A stretch of 64,000 nucleotides of DNA from Boesenbergia rotunda (Eukaryota > Streptophyta > Magnoliopsida > Zingiberales > Zingiberaceae). Positions 1-10,755 of the stretch are shown here, piece after piece. The translations under genes and the position numbers were made by a program. The number at the start of each line of letters is the position of its first letter. The stretch's first letter is position 1. The stretch covers positions 1 through 64,000 of the forward strand of contig JAGFNQ010008771.1 in NCBI GenBank assembly GCA_024364735.1. Direction: 5' to 3'. The notes under the pieces are model-generated. The model saw only the letters and a program-made list of their open reading frames with translations. It had not been told where the DNA came from and made no database searches.

Positions 1-247
1 ACAAGGAGCTACATGAGCTAGACGGAGGGCATCCGGGGAGTCATCCACCGACGGATCGGGATCGTCCACCTTACGTACAGCCGTGGAGTAGGAGCGTCAT
101 CTCCGAACCACGTAAAGGTGAAGTGTTAGCGTTTGTTTGATTTTGTTATTATTGTTTCCGCTTGCGCACGTTAACATTGTAGGAAGAGAAAATCGAAACG
201 AAAGCTATTCACCCCCCCCCCTCTAGCTTCACGGTAAGATCCTAACA
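1..247 (+). repeat. 5' LTR (3' part) of copia-type element B1
   Basis: This is the last part of a long terminal repeat; the window edge cuts it. It closely matches 3637-3883, the end of the 3' LTR, with roughly ten differences in 247 bases. It ends in CCTAACA and is followed two bases later by a primer binding site at 250-261 (TGGTATCAGAGC, complementary to initiator tRNA-Met), as in plant Ty1/copia elements. A C-rich stretch and the phrase TCTAGCTTCACG precede the end in both copies. Confidence 0.85.
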
Positions 248-249
248 AA

Positions 250-261
250 TGGTATCAGAGC
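250..261 (+). other. Primer binding site (tRNA-iMet) of B1
   Basis: TGGTATCAGAGC follows the LTR end CCTAACA after two bases. This is the standard minus-strand primer site of plant copia elements and fixes the LTR/internal boundary. Confidence 0.85.
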
Positions 262-312
262 GAAGGTCGCTCATCTACGGACTAACCGTCAAGAGAGCAA
301 AAGCTAGAGGAG

Positions 313-2007
313 ATGACGATTGAAGAGAAGTTGGGTGATGACATCAACGTTCCACCTCCCTATGATCACGAAGATTTCGACTATTGGTGGAAGCGAACAA
401 AGACTTGGTTTGGCATGGATTGGGAGTGCATGATGGTACTAGAAGAACCATTCAAAATTCCAAGAGATAAGCATGGGAAAAAACTCCGACCTAGATATTG
501 GATCAAGGAGCAATAAGCCCAATCAAAGGCAAATGAAAAGGTAATTTCAATATTGCTTAATATTTTGCTTAATAATGTAATTAGTAGTGTAGGAGAATAT
601 CAAAATGCACATGAGCTATGGAACAAGTTGGGAGCAATTAATAAAAATCCTACACAAGCTCAAATAGTAGAAGAGCCAAAGGAAATAGGTTCAATAGTCT
701 AAGAAGAGAAAGAAGAAAGTGAAAATTCATCCATCTCATCAAGTGAAGTGACACAAGAAAGTAAGAGATCATCCACTTCATCAAGGGAAGAAGAAGAGGT
801 ATCCACTTCAAAGATTGAGGGGGAGAAGAGATCATCCTCAATACCGGAGCAAGAAGAAGCTTCCACCTCCACCAAAGCAAAGTCAAAGGAGCACATAATT
901 TTCTTTGGGTGCAATCAAAAGGGACACTACAAGAACAAGTGTTCATCGGGTAAGAAAAAGGAGGTAAACTCTAAACTCAAGTCCATTCATTTAAAATCTA
1001 ACATGGGTTGTAGGGAAAAGGAAGGGAAAAAGCACATTAGATGCTTCACATGTGGAGAGCTAGGGAATTATCACACCAAATGTCCAAGAAAAGGAGAGCG
1101 CAAGAAATTGGAGCATTTGAGAAGATGGGAAAAAAAAGAAAAGAAGAGAATGTCACATCAAGAGGGAGCTACAAGGGTAAGGGAGGTAATCCCTGACTTT
1201 AAAGTTAATTCAAATTTTCCCATGCATGATAGAAATAATGTCAATTATTTACCCATGCATGACTTTGGATTTAAATATCATGATAGGAGTAGGGTTAATA
1301 TTGTAGACCAAAACCTTAGGAAAATCATGCATCATGATAAATCCAAGACCATTAGACCTAAGGGCCAAGGCATTAACCTCAAGAAGGGGAGACACATGCC
1401 TAGGATGGGTAGGTCTAGGAATGTCCAAGGTGAACATATTGGTTCTAGAGTTGAGAACCTAGAGAGGGGAAACCAAGTCTTGAGGGCAAGACTTGAAGAA
1501 ACGAAGAAAACCCTAGATAGATTCACTATTAGATCTAAGGGTTTAGGTATGGTGTTGGGTGGTCTAAATCCCAACAATGATAGATCGAGATTAGGATACC
1601 GATCTAAGGTCTCCAATGTCAATGAAAAGAAATATGCTAGGGTAGCATATAATTATAGCAAGGAAGAAAAAATCAAGAATGACAAGGGGATGCCATTAAA
1701 AGGAAAGAAAAAAGTCTTAACTAAGGACAAGGGGGCCAAAGTTAAAAATGTTAAGTTTATAAGTCAAGAGTCACTGGACGTACATCGGTGTGACCTTGTG
1801 TTTGTGAATGAGTCACCTAGGGAGGTGGCTAAGGCTAAGAGCTCAAGGGGAGCTCTAGGAGTCAAGTTGGAACCCATGAGTTATGGATCCCGGGAGGATT
1901 CCTCTCGGAAGTCTAGATGGGTCATGGAATGTGCCAAAGGATGTGGAGATGAGTTTGGAGTCTCAATCATAAGGTTTTGGCACATTCGATTTGTGTATCA
2001 TGCATGA
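313..2007 (+). pseudogene. Degenerate gag of copia-type element B1
   Basis: One reading frame runs from the ATG at 313 to 2007 but is broken by in-frame stops at 514 and 700. The N-terminus resembles the gag N-terminal domain of plant copia elements (Tyr/Trp-rich, PPPYD then YWWKRTKTW). The middle is Ser/Glu-rich. Two CCHC zinc knuckles follow: the first near 900-945 has lost its first Cys (Phe instead), while the second (CFTCGELGNYHTKC, near 1043-1085) is intact. The rest is Lys/Arg-rich. It would form the virus-like particle core and bind RNA. No protease, integrase or reverse transcriptase follows, so B1 is non-autonomous and its own gag is dead. The minus-strand gag at 46655-48515 belongs to the same family. 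Confidence 0.8.
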
Positions 2008-2853
2008 AAATATGACATTGGGGTCATACAGCATGGAAGTTGATTTTTGGTGTATAAATGTCATATTAATCAATGCTAGGGATGCATTGTGGCTTAGTAT
2101 GGGTAGGGACATCAAGAGGAGGTCAAAACTAAGACTTTAGGTCAAGGTTCAATTGAAACATTTAGCTAGTTTTGGGTTTTTATGTCAATCTTGGGAATAA
2201 TGATAGATACATGGTTGGATGTACTTTTCCCAAGTAGACACGGGTACCACAAACCTCTCCACAAAATTTGAAAATTTTTGGAGATTTGTGGAATTTCTGG
2301 TGCATTTCTGAATTTGGGTCAGAAATGTTGAAATTGGATTTTCAGAGTATCAGTCGACTGGTAGATGGGGCAGTCGACTGATGTTGGCTGAAATGGTTTT
2401 TCAGCAGTCAAAAGGTGTCAAAATGATGTAAAACAAGTGTGTAATCTTATGAGGGTTAGTACACTGTGTTTATAATCATTAGGGGTTAAAGGATCTGATA
2501 AGAGAAAAATTATTGGAGCCCTTTTGATGTATGGCAAAGGGGGAGAAGTGTTGGGTTTAAGTGGGAAACCAAACACGCCTTTGCAAGAAATCCTAGGTCA
2601 AGGGGGAGCTTAGGTAAAGGGGGAGCATTGTTGCTCATGTGTGGCATAAGGGGAACCTTGGAGAGGTTCTTAAAAAGCCTTTGTAAGTCCAATGTAGGGG
2701 GAGCCTTGGGAATATTTTAAAAAGCTCGTTTTGGTAAAAGTCCTAACTTTTGGGGAGGTTAGGTGTGGGGATGTCGTGTAATAGGATCCATGCATATTTG
2801 CTATTTGTTTTCCCTAACTTAAATGTATTGTCAAACATCAAAAAGGGGGAGAT
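2008..2853 (+). other. Non-coding internal region of element B1 with polypurine tract
   Basis: I see no coding sequence here. It contains one pair of CAGTCGACTG palindromes at 2351-2380, the motif that also fills the family-B LTRs, and several GGGGGAG-type purine runs. The polypurine tract AAAAAGGGGGAGA near 2840-2852 directly precedes the 3' LTR. There is no pol and no recognisable ORF3, unlike the related element at 43307-48530. Confidence 0.7.
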
Positions 2854-3883
2854 TGTTGGGGCAATCTATGGTCCGGAGTGACCATGTGTTTTGATGTTTG
2901 GGCAAAGGGTTTAAGTTAGGTTCACCCTTGTATTTTGATATGTGTATTTGAGTGTGCAGGTCTTGTAGGATACACATGGACTTAGTTGGATGACTTCGAG
3001 TACGGTGAAGGATGGCATGGAGGCAAGCCGTGGGCGTGTGTGCGCATCCGAGGGACAATGGACAAAGCAGTGACGATGAGCCGAGGGACGCGGACTTCGA
3101 GGCATGCGTGAAGGATGACATGGAGGCAAGCCGAGGGCTTGTGTGTGCATCTGAGGGACGGGAGCCGAAGACGAAGAGGGCGCGAAGACAATAGATCGAG
3201 GTTGCTGGAAGAAGAGTCAGCTGAGTCTTGAGGGTACGAGTGTAAAGTAAATTGTACTCGGGAAATCCTAGGGTTTGAATGCCGAGGGAAATGTACTCAG
3301 GAAGGGGAAACCTTAGGACTGGGAGTGGACCAGTCGACTGGCCCTGGGGCAGTCGACTGGTAAATGCCACAGAAAGATCAGTCGATTGCTAATGGGGCAG
3401 TCGATTGGTGGTGGATGGAAATTCGATCATTGGGCTTGCAACGGTCGAATTTAAGTATGACCAGTCGACTAGTAATGGACCAGTCGACTGGTAGCGAGTT
3501 TCTCGGCCTTGAGCACTATTTAAAAGGGCTCGATTTTGACTGAGAGTTCTTGACGAAATGAGCATGGTTAGAGCTCATTAGTAGTCTTTGTTGCTCAGAA
3601 GTGTCGTTCGGGTTGTGGCGAGGTTTCTCCACCCACAAGGAGCTACACGAGCTAGCCGGAGGGCATCCGGGGAGTCATCCACCTACGGATCGAGATTGTC
3701 CGCCTTACGGACAGCCGTGGAGTAGGAGCGTCATCTCCGAACCACGTAAAGGTGAAGTATTAGCGTTTGTTTGATTTTGTTATTATTGTTTCCGCTTACG
3801 CACGCTAACATTGTAAGAAGAGAAAATCGAAACGAAAGCTATTCACCCCCTGCCCCCTCTAGCTTCACGATAAGATCCTAACA
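2854..3883 (+). repeat. 3' LTR of copia-type element B1
   Basis: It starts TGTTGGGGCAATC right after the polypurine tract and ends CCTAACA, giving TG...CA ends and a length of 1030 bp. An internal imperfect duplication of roughly 100 bp (GTGAAGGATGRCATGGAGGC unit, near 3005-3160) is present. Paired CAGTCGACTG palindromes fill 3331-3490, followed 27 bp later by a TATA-like box TATTTAAAA (517-525 of the third kilobase block, i.e. 3517-3525), the likely core promoter. The first bases after the LTR are ATTTA; the matching left target duplication lies outside the window. Confidence 0.85.
3331..3490 (+). promoter_or_regulatory. CAGTCGACTG palindrome array upstream of the LTR TATA box
   Basis: Several copies of CAGTCGACTG (itself a perfect 10-bp palindrome), some with one base changed, occur in pairs separated by about 10 bp that are often G-rich. 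The array ends 27 bp before TATTTAAAA. The placement suggests an upstream activating or control region; function is inferred. Confidence 0.55.
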
Positions 3884-3911
3884 ATTTACACCTTATACTC
3901 AATTAAACTTG

Positions 3912-4880
3912 AATCTCTTGGGATGAGCATTCTGAGCCTGTTAAATCATACTTAAACCTTATCTGAGCAGGGTCCAATTCTGTTTGGGATCATATTTGAC
4001 CTCTCTTGACTTTGACTCACAGATCAACATGACTTTTGACCGTACAGGACATGTGGGGTTGTAGAAAACCGCTACATTATACTATTTATCAAGTTGGTCA
4101 AAATTATTTAAACTTCAATAAAAATCACTTTAAAATTGATATAGAAACTATTATATAACTGTTACAATTCTAAATTCTAAACTCTAAACTCACTTGAAAC
4201 ATACTGTAACAACTATTGAGTAGCTTCTAAACATTATAATATCTACTCGATAGCTTCTATAAGGTGTAAATAGTAATTCTTAAATCTATTTTAAATATAT
4301 TATAGTAGTTATCGGGTAACTTCTATAATAATATTAAATTTAAAAATATTTTCTAAATAAAAAAAATTAACGAGATTGGGATGAGTGATTTGAGCTTGTT
4401 CAAGCATACTCAAACCTTATATGAGCAGGGTGGTCGAATTCTGTGTGGGTGTATATTTGACCTATCTTGACTTTGACTCACATATTAACATGACTTTTGA
4501 CTGAACAAGACACGCGGGGTTATAAAAAACCGTTACATCATAATATTTACCAACTTGGTCAAAATTATTTAAACTTCAATAAAAATCACTTTAAAATTGT
4601 TACAGAAACTATTATATAACTAACTGTTACAATTTTAAATTCTAAACTTTAAACTCACTTAAAACATAATGTGATAACTATTGAGTAGCATCTAAATGTT
4701 ATAATAGCTACTCTAACTCACTTGAAACATGATGTAACAGCTATTGAGTAGCATCTAAATATTATAATAACTACCTTTTATAAGTGTAAATAATAATTCT
4801 TAAATCTATGTTAAATATATTATAGTAGCTATCAGATAATTTCTATAATAATATTAAATTTAAAAATAGTTTCTAAATAA
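3912..4880. repeat. Tandem duplication of an AT-rich segment (about 458-bp period)
   Basis: Two diverged copies lie head to tail, roughly 3912-4368 and 4369-4880. Shared landmarks include GGGATGAG, the GACTTTGACTCACA segment, and a run ending in AAAATCACTTTAAAATTG. No coding sequence is visible. The right copy has an additional internal repeat around ACTCACTTGAAACAT-GATGTAACA. Confidence 0.65.
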
Positions 4881-4904
4881 AAAACGATTAATAAGGTTAG
4901 GTAA

Positions 4905-5120
4905 CGTCGAATCTCGGTTGACTAATCTAGCCCCACGAAAATTTTCCACTGGCCATCAGGGTAAATCAAGAAGTGCTCACGGCGGACGGTCTAAAAGCTT
5001 AGCATCTCAAGATTCACGTCTCATTTGAAAAAAAAAATCCTACAAAATACGTCATAGTTGAGACTCAAACTGCGAATACTTAAGATGATAACTAATTATC
5101 TTTCTATACCATATCTCAGG
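4905..5120 (-). mobile_element. SINE-like retroposon, copy 1
   Basis: On the minus strand there is a tRNA-like head (A-box-like TGGTATAGAAAGAT, then B-box-like AGTTTGAGTCTC). A body shared with copies at 7690 and 14245 follows: a segment on ATGAGACGTGAATC, one on GACCGTCCGCCGTGAGCAC, and a tail with TTACCCTGATGGCCAGTGG. The shared head-body-tail order supports a tRNA-derived SINE. The exact ends are approximate. Confidence 0.55.
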
Positions 5121-7689
5121 CGTAATATTTTCTAAATAAAATTTTAGAAGTCCATTTGATTTATTTTCTAAAAAAATTTAGTAGGCTCTTTTGAATTTTA
5201 CAAAAAAATATTTTTCTCTCGACTTTTGTCTTTCTCACATGGAAATTAATCTCTGCCCTGTGGGACTCGCATTCTTTAATTTTCCCTGCCGCTGTACATT
5301 TGTCCTCGTGACAAAAATAGGTGCAGACCTTTGTCCCATATCTATCAGCAACACTTAGTGAACTCGTCAATCAAAGAGGAAATAGCAGCTGAAGAACAAA
5401 TCTTCAAAGCTGCCAAAGGCTTTGCCTCCCTAATAATTCAAGCAGCAGATCGATGGTCGCTTTCCTCGAACAAACCGCATCCAATGCAACCACATTTCGT
5501 GCAAGATGCTCTGCGGCGATCTGATCTGATCCTTTACGGCCACTAGATTGGCCGCCGGCCTGCCGGAGCCGTTGATAATTAATTTGCCGTCAGAGAGACA
5601 GCGGCTGTGGCTGTCGTCCTCGCCTGAGCACCGATCGGGTCCACAGAATTTCTTCCAACGACAAGCTCGTCGTTAAGAGGAAGACGATCGAAAACAAAAA
5701 CAGCACAGGGAGAAGAAAGCTACGTGACTGCGACTGAGTGCATGCGCTGTTCGTGTCTGGCTTCGTGCTTCCCTCCCTTCTCCTGTTCCATCGCCGGCGA
5801 GTTTGTGGATAATTGGAGCTCCAGCAGAGGACCATAGAAAAGAGGGACGGAACGGGGAGAAGACGACAAGCGGCGGCGGACCCGCGCGCGGGCTGTCCTA
5901 ATGTTGCCGGAGCAGGACAGCTGCGCCACCGGCGGAGTGGGACACCGAAGGCACGTGCTCGGCAGGCCTGGGATGTTGGCGGAGTATCTATAATTTGTAA
6001 TTCCTGTATATCAAAGCTAAAATATATATAGGACACACATTTTTCAAATTGTTAGGAAAAAAAGGTTTTAAAGAGGTGTCTCACTTTTTAATAATAGTCT
6101 TTATCTATACAGTCAAAGTTATTTAAATTTTTTAAAATTATTTTAAAACAGTCATACAAACTAATGAATAATTGCACTATAATTGTAGAAGGTACTAAGT
6201 ACATGCTATACAATTATAATTAAATTTTTAATCTTAAAGTTTTAAATTCTAAACTTTAGATACTATTATATTAAAATACTCTTTATCATCTTATCAAAAT
6301 TATTTAAATTTTATCAAAATACTTTAAAATAATTATAGAAGCTACTAAGTAGTATTGCACAATTATATAAGCTATTAAATAATTACTAAGAAGCAATTAT
6401 ATATAAACCGTACACCCTAAATCAACTTAATCAAACTTATTTAAATTTTATGAAAATTATTTTAAATTGATTAAAATCAATTTAAGATAGTTGTGGGAAC
6501 TACGAAGTAGTTGCTATATAATTTTAGAAGCTACTATAACATTGTTATAGCAATTAGTCGTCATAACTATTATAACAGTGTTGAAAATAAAGATATTTTT
6601 ATAAATGTGAAGTGGCTTTTGTTTTTTTTCAAATGCTCATATGAAGATTTGATAAATCTTAGCGTTAAGGGCATTTCTAATTGTTAAATTCTAAATGAAT
6701 TTTATTATCATCTCTAATATGACACATAAAAATTTTAAAAAAATTATTCTCTTTACTGTAAAAAAATTTCCCTATAATTTTTCTTCGATCATACATTATT
6801 AAATCATATATTTTTATTTTGAATCATCCCACCGCATTATTAATTTTTAGAGAAAAAATAGATTTAAAATTTCATTACTTCGAATACATAATCAATAGAG
6901 TATTTTTTTCAACTTTTTTTCATTTTACAAATATCTCAAAAATTTTATTAAATGCCCTAACAGTAGGGGAGTGGCTAAGGAGGACGTTAGGATGAGGCGA
7001 TGACACTGGCAACAATTAAAGGAACAGAAGTACATGAGAAAGAGATCAACTTCAAAGGAGAATGAAGGCCTAAAAAGACGTGAATATTCCAATTGCTTTG
7101 CTTCTCAACTCATGAATACAAACAAGTTTAAAAAAAACAAAAAGCAGTACCTCTATAGATACCTTTCTGACATGGATGTTTTAGCAGCACTATGCTAATT
7201 CCTTGCAGATATCGATCAGAAATAATAATTTAAAATTCTCTTAATAAAATAAATCTGCTCCAGTGGAAGTGTCACATTCAATAGAATGCTACCCACTGCG
7301 TAGCCTAGCCTTTTTCCACCAATGATTAGTGAAATAAATTGAAAGTTTTGTTTTTTTTTAAATAAAAATTTGTGCCAAATTCATAAAATGTCACCGACGA
7401 GGCCAAATTCACAAAATGTCACCGACAATCAAGATTCGGGTCTTCGGGATGACTAGTGAGAGAGAAAAAATAATTATGAAAAAAATATTTTCGTAGGAAG
7501 TGAAGGAAAGCCTAGTGGAGCCCTAAAAACGAGAAGGTGAAATGGAAAGAAAATTTCAGAAGGACATGTGGGGACTCCTACCGCTTGTGCTCACGAGAAG
7601 GTCGACCACTGTCGTTCCGACCGACTTAGAACATCATCATCTCATCGCCTCTCTTCGTGCCATCGCTGTTTCATTGACCAATTTGTCTC
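5121..7689. other. Intergenic DNA, no supported gene
   Basis: A GC-richer island at about 5280-5990 gives short overlapping ORFs on both strands, none recognisable, so it is not called as a gene. The rest is AT-rich, with repeated short phrases such as AAAATTATTTAAATTTTAT and CTACTAAGTAGT around 6110-6560 that resemble the duplication at 3912-4880. Confidence 0.5.
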
Positions 7690-7890
7690 TGAAATTATGA
7701 TGTAATGGTAAAATGATTAATTATTATTTTAAGTATTCATGATTCGATCTCTGACTACTATGTATTTTTTAAGAATTTTATCTTCAAATGAGATACGAAA
7801 TCTGAGACACTGAGCTTCTAGACTGTCACCGTGAATATTTTCTAATTTATCTTGATGACCGATAAAATTTTTTTTATGAGACTAAATAGA
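7690..7890 (+). mobile_element. SINE-like retroposon, copy 2
   Basis: A-box-like TAATGGTAAAATGATT and B-box-like GATTCGATCTC are followed by the family body (AAATGAGATACGAAATC, GACTGTCACCGTGAATA) and the tail TTATCTTGATGACCGATAAA. It matches copies 1 and 3 in order but is diverged. Confidence 0.55.
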
Positions 7891-8160
7891 TCATCCTAGA
7901 TTCATCTACTATCCATCTACTATCCGATCCATTTACTATCCGATCCATTGACCACTTCAATTAGTGTATACTCTAATTTTGAAATATAAAAGGTGCAGGA
8001 GTATACAAATGGAGCATGAAGAAATTAATGACCGAAAGATGTTATAAAATCTTATGTTGTATGGATTAAAAACCGAATAAAAATTTTAAGAAGAAATATA
8101 ATAATAAAAGCATCGACCTTATTTCTAGGAATTATAACATACCAAAATAAATATATAAAT

Positions 8161-8810
8161 TGTTGAATATAAATGAATGGAAAAGAAAATTGAGAGGAAA
8201 GAAATTTTATTGTGAATAAGACATTAGTCTCATATTAGAATGTGAAGTTTTAAGATATATTAGTTGATTTAAATTGACTCACAAGTATCATAGTTGTAAA
8301 CAAATGCATGAGGAGAGGTTCTCTCTCATGCATGGGTGCGCAGGGGAGGGAGGTGTAAATTTAGGGTCGGGATTTATACTAAATCAAGTTGACTTGTGTG
8401 CGAGCACGACTTGCGCGCGTTGAATGCAAGATCGGTCGAGGCAAAATTTCTCCAAGGGAATGAATCATCGTTTTATCACCTGAATAATTTTTTTTTATCT
8501 GGATGTTTAATGAGAAGCAAATGACGTTAATTCAGGTATTAATTACTGCATGGGTCTAGACCCTATATAAAGAGACTGTGACCAAGAGCAAAAAGTAGAA
8601 AGAAATAGAGCAATCGGGTACTCGCTCAACGGATTACCCGTGATAACAATCGGATATTTTCTCAATTCATCACGAGCAATCAGTGTTTGGTTGTGTGCGT
8701 GGTTCCACTATTGTATCCTGGAAAATAGAAATTCATCATAACCTCGAAGCACAATTAGAGGAGGACGAATATGTTTTAAGGAAACTACGTTATGCAGGTC
8801 TCGACAATTC
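8161..8810 (+). repeat. Possible solo LTR remnant with TATA box
   Basis: The stretch begins TGTTGAATAT and includes a strong TATA box (TATATAAA at 8564-8571) followed by an A-rich leader-like sequence. No gag or pol lies next to it. The right end is uncertain and I found no clear target duplication, so the call rests on the promoter-like layout only. Confidence 0.35.
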
Positions 8811-9286
8811 TTCCTTTTCATCTCGAGAGCTCCAGTTCCAGAGTCTCTAACTCGGGAGATCTAGCTCGGGAGTCTACACTTGAACTCTATAACCTAACTC
8901 TGCGACTCGAGAGTTTCGAGCTCGGGAATTTACATTCCGCATATAAGATAATTTAGAACATTCAAAGCATTCAATAAATAAGTTGAAATTAATTATATAA
9001 TTTTAATTTATTTTAATATCTCTGATAATATTTTTAACATAAATACGAAGATAAGAAATTTGATTGAAAAGTCACGTTCCCGTTAAATTCGTATTCAATT
9101 ATCTACAACTCAATTAGATCAGATTATACTTATACGATTGTCCCCAAACTAAATACACATCTTTAACGCTTTTCCATACGAAATTTATGATTTCGTCCTT
9201 GTACCGGCCACGTCCGGAGGCGAGATAATATCACTCTCAAATGCGCACATGTGCATTGTTGCATTAATTACTTTGGAGTCTGTGAT
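8811..9286. other. Intergenic DNA
   Basis: It is AT-rich apart from short CTCGGGAG-type repeats around 8820-8930. No coding sequence is supported. Confidence 0.4.
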
Positions 9287-9852
9287 TTATCTCTGTCGTG
9301 ATGACCTTGAGACGGGGCGCTGGACGAGCGATTTCGTCTTTTTTTCTCTCAAATGCGCCGACGACTCCTTTGCTTCCTCCATCGCCACGTCAAAATCCAC
9401 ATACGCGCTTCCTCGAGCCAACGTACGGTCATCGCGCTCCCTCATCACATGCTTAAATGATCCCACCAGATCCGGATGCACCCCGAGCTTGTGCTCCTCC
9501 CCCTGCACGATCGGAATCTCGGAGCTCGCGGCACAACTCACTACGTCACCCAACGCGAATGCGCGATCACCTCGTCCAAGATCTCCGAGTATGCAAGGGT
9601 CACACCTTTGCAGGTCTCGCTCTCCTCTTCTTCTTGCAATTTCTCAACCAAGATCCGAGCTTCGTCGGGGTTCCGATTCCCGTCGATGACCCTTTCGATT
9701 CTAGGTCGAACGATGCGGTGGGCGGCGATGAGGAATGAAGCAGCAGCGGAGGATAAGAGAGTGAGTTGCCCGACCCATCGGCGGCCCAAAAGCATGCTAA
9801 GTTCATCTGACGTCACTATGGAATTCGATCCAAGGGCCAAGGCTCTTCTCAA
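9287..9852 (-). pseudogene. Frameshifted ORF pair, unknown protein
   Basis: Two minus-strand reading frames (9852-9541, then 9553-9287) overlap by 13 bases and read as one polypeptide interrupted by a single frame change. The upstream part contains an Ala/Ile-rich hydrophobic stretch, then a charged segment with EKLQEEEESE. The downstream part is acidic and basic mixed. GC content is higher than in the flanks, consistent with former coding sequence. I do not recognise the family. Plus-strand ORFs of similar length overlap it, so the strand choice is only a preference. Confidence 0.3.
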
Positions 9853-10755
9853 TTAACGGGCCCTTAATCAACGGTAGTGGTTTCTGCCTCCTCATCACAA
9901 CCCGTATCTTATTATACTTTAATATCCTGGGGCCCAGCGTGCACGAGGTGCAATGACGAGAATGCCCTTGAGACCGTCGCCGTTGGTGGGTTCGTCCGTT
10001 TACTATAGCGAAACGACAAGTCAACCAGAAAAAGTAAAGAAAAAACAAGAGGATTTTTAAATTTATCTGGAGGACAAAATAAAAGAAGAAATATTAGGCC
10101 TGCAAATTTTTACACAAAGTGGACTCGTACTCAAGTTGATCGAAATAGGGGTAGTTTTTAGTTTAACTGCAGTGCTTCATGCTAGCTGTGAGAACAGAGA
10201 GAGGAATAGGAATAGCTGCGCCCTGTTCTGTTTTTCTCTGGCTTCTTCTTTCGCCCCCCTTCTTCTTTTAATAATTTTTCCTTTTTTTTTCTTTTAATTT
10301 TATATTATTTCTTGCTCGCTGATCTCCTCTCTCGGAAGGCGATTGCAGCCCAAGAATGAAGAAAGGCGACACGGCAGACAGAGATGGAGGCCATGGCTAG
10401 CTGCTGATGCTGATCGTGAAGATCCACGAGACAACAATCGATGTGCTCAACATCGATCTAAATTAATCCACCAAAAATCTCTCTCCTCTGATAGTAAGAA
10501 TCTTATCGTCTTCCAAGTTAAAGCTCTTTTCTTAATTAGGGACCGGAGCAAGCCTGGCGGCGCCGGAATTATATAATAGAGGAAGCTTTGTTCTTTGCTT
10601 GTTGAATTGTAATTGATTTGTGGATTTGTTGTTGATGGAATTTTATTTCTCGGTTTGATCGAGATATGCTTTGGTTTTGATGTGGCGTTTGCAGATCATA
10701 AAAGTTAGCTTGCTAGCTCGTGGTCGATGATGGTGATGAAGGAGGGAGCAGAAAT
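9853..10755 (+). promoter_or_regulatory. Upstream region and 5'UTR of the BEL1-like gene
   Basis: This stretch separates the frameshifted ORF pair from the homeobox gene. A pyrimidine-rich block at about 10215-10330 is typical of a plant 5'UTR or promoter-proximal region. A TTTGCAG acceptor-like site at 10688-10694 and an upstream AG/GT-rich context suggest a leader intron, which plant BELL genes often have. No single TATA box stands out. The exact transcription start is not determinable by eye. Confidence 0.45.

Noticed and set aside
2831..3370. Minus-strand 179-aa frame within the B1 LTR
   Set aside because: Antisense frame across an LTR with internal duplication; no domain, and it does not persist in the related solo LTR at 29294-30223.
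5331..6036. Possible small genes in the GC-richer island
   Set aside because: Overlapping short frames on both strands, with no recognisable domain, splice pattern or start context.
10720..10755. Upstream start of the BEL1-like protein at 10720
   Set aside because: The codon there is GTG; the first in-frame ATG is at 10756.
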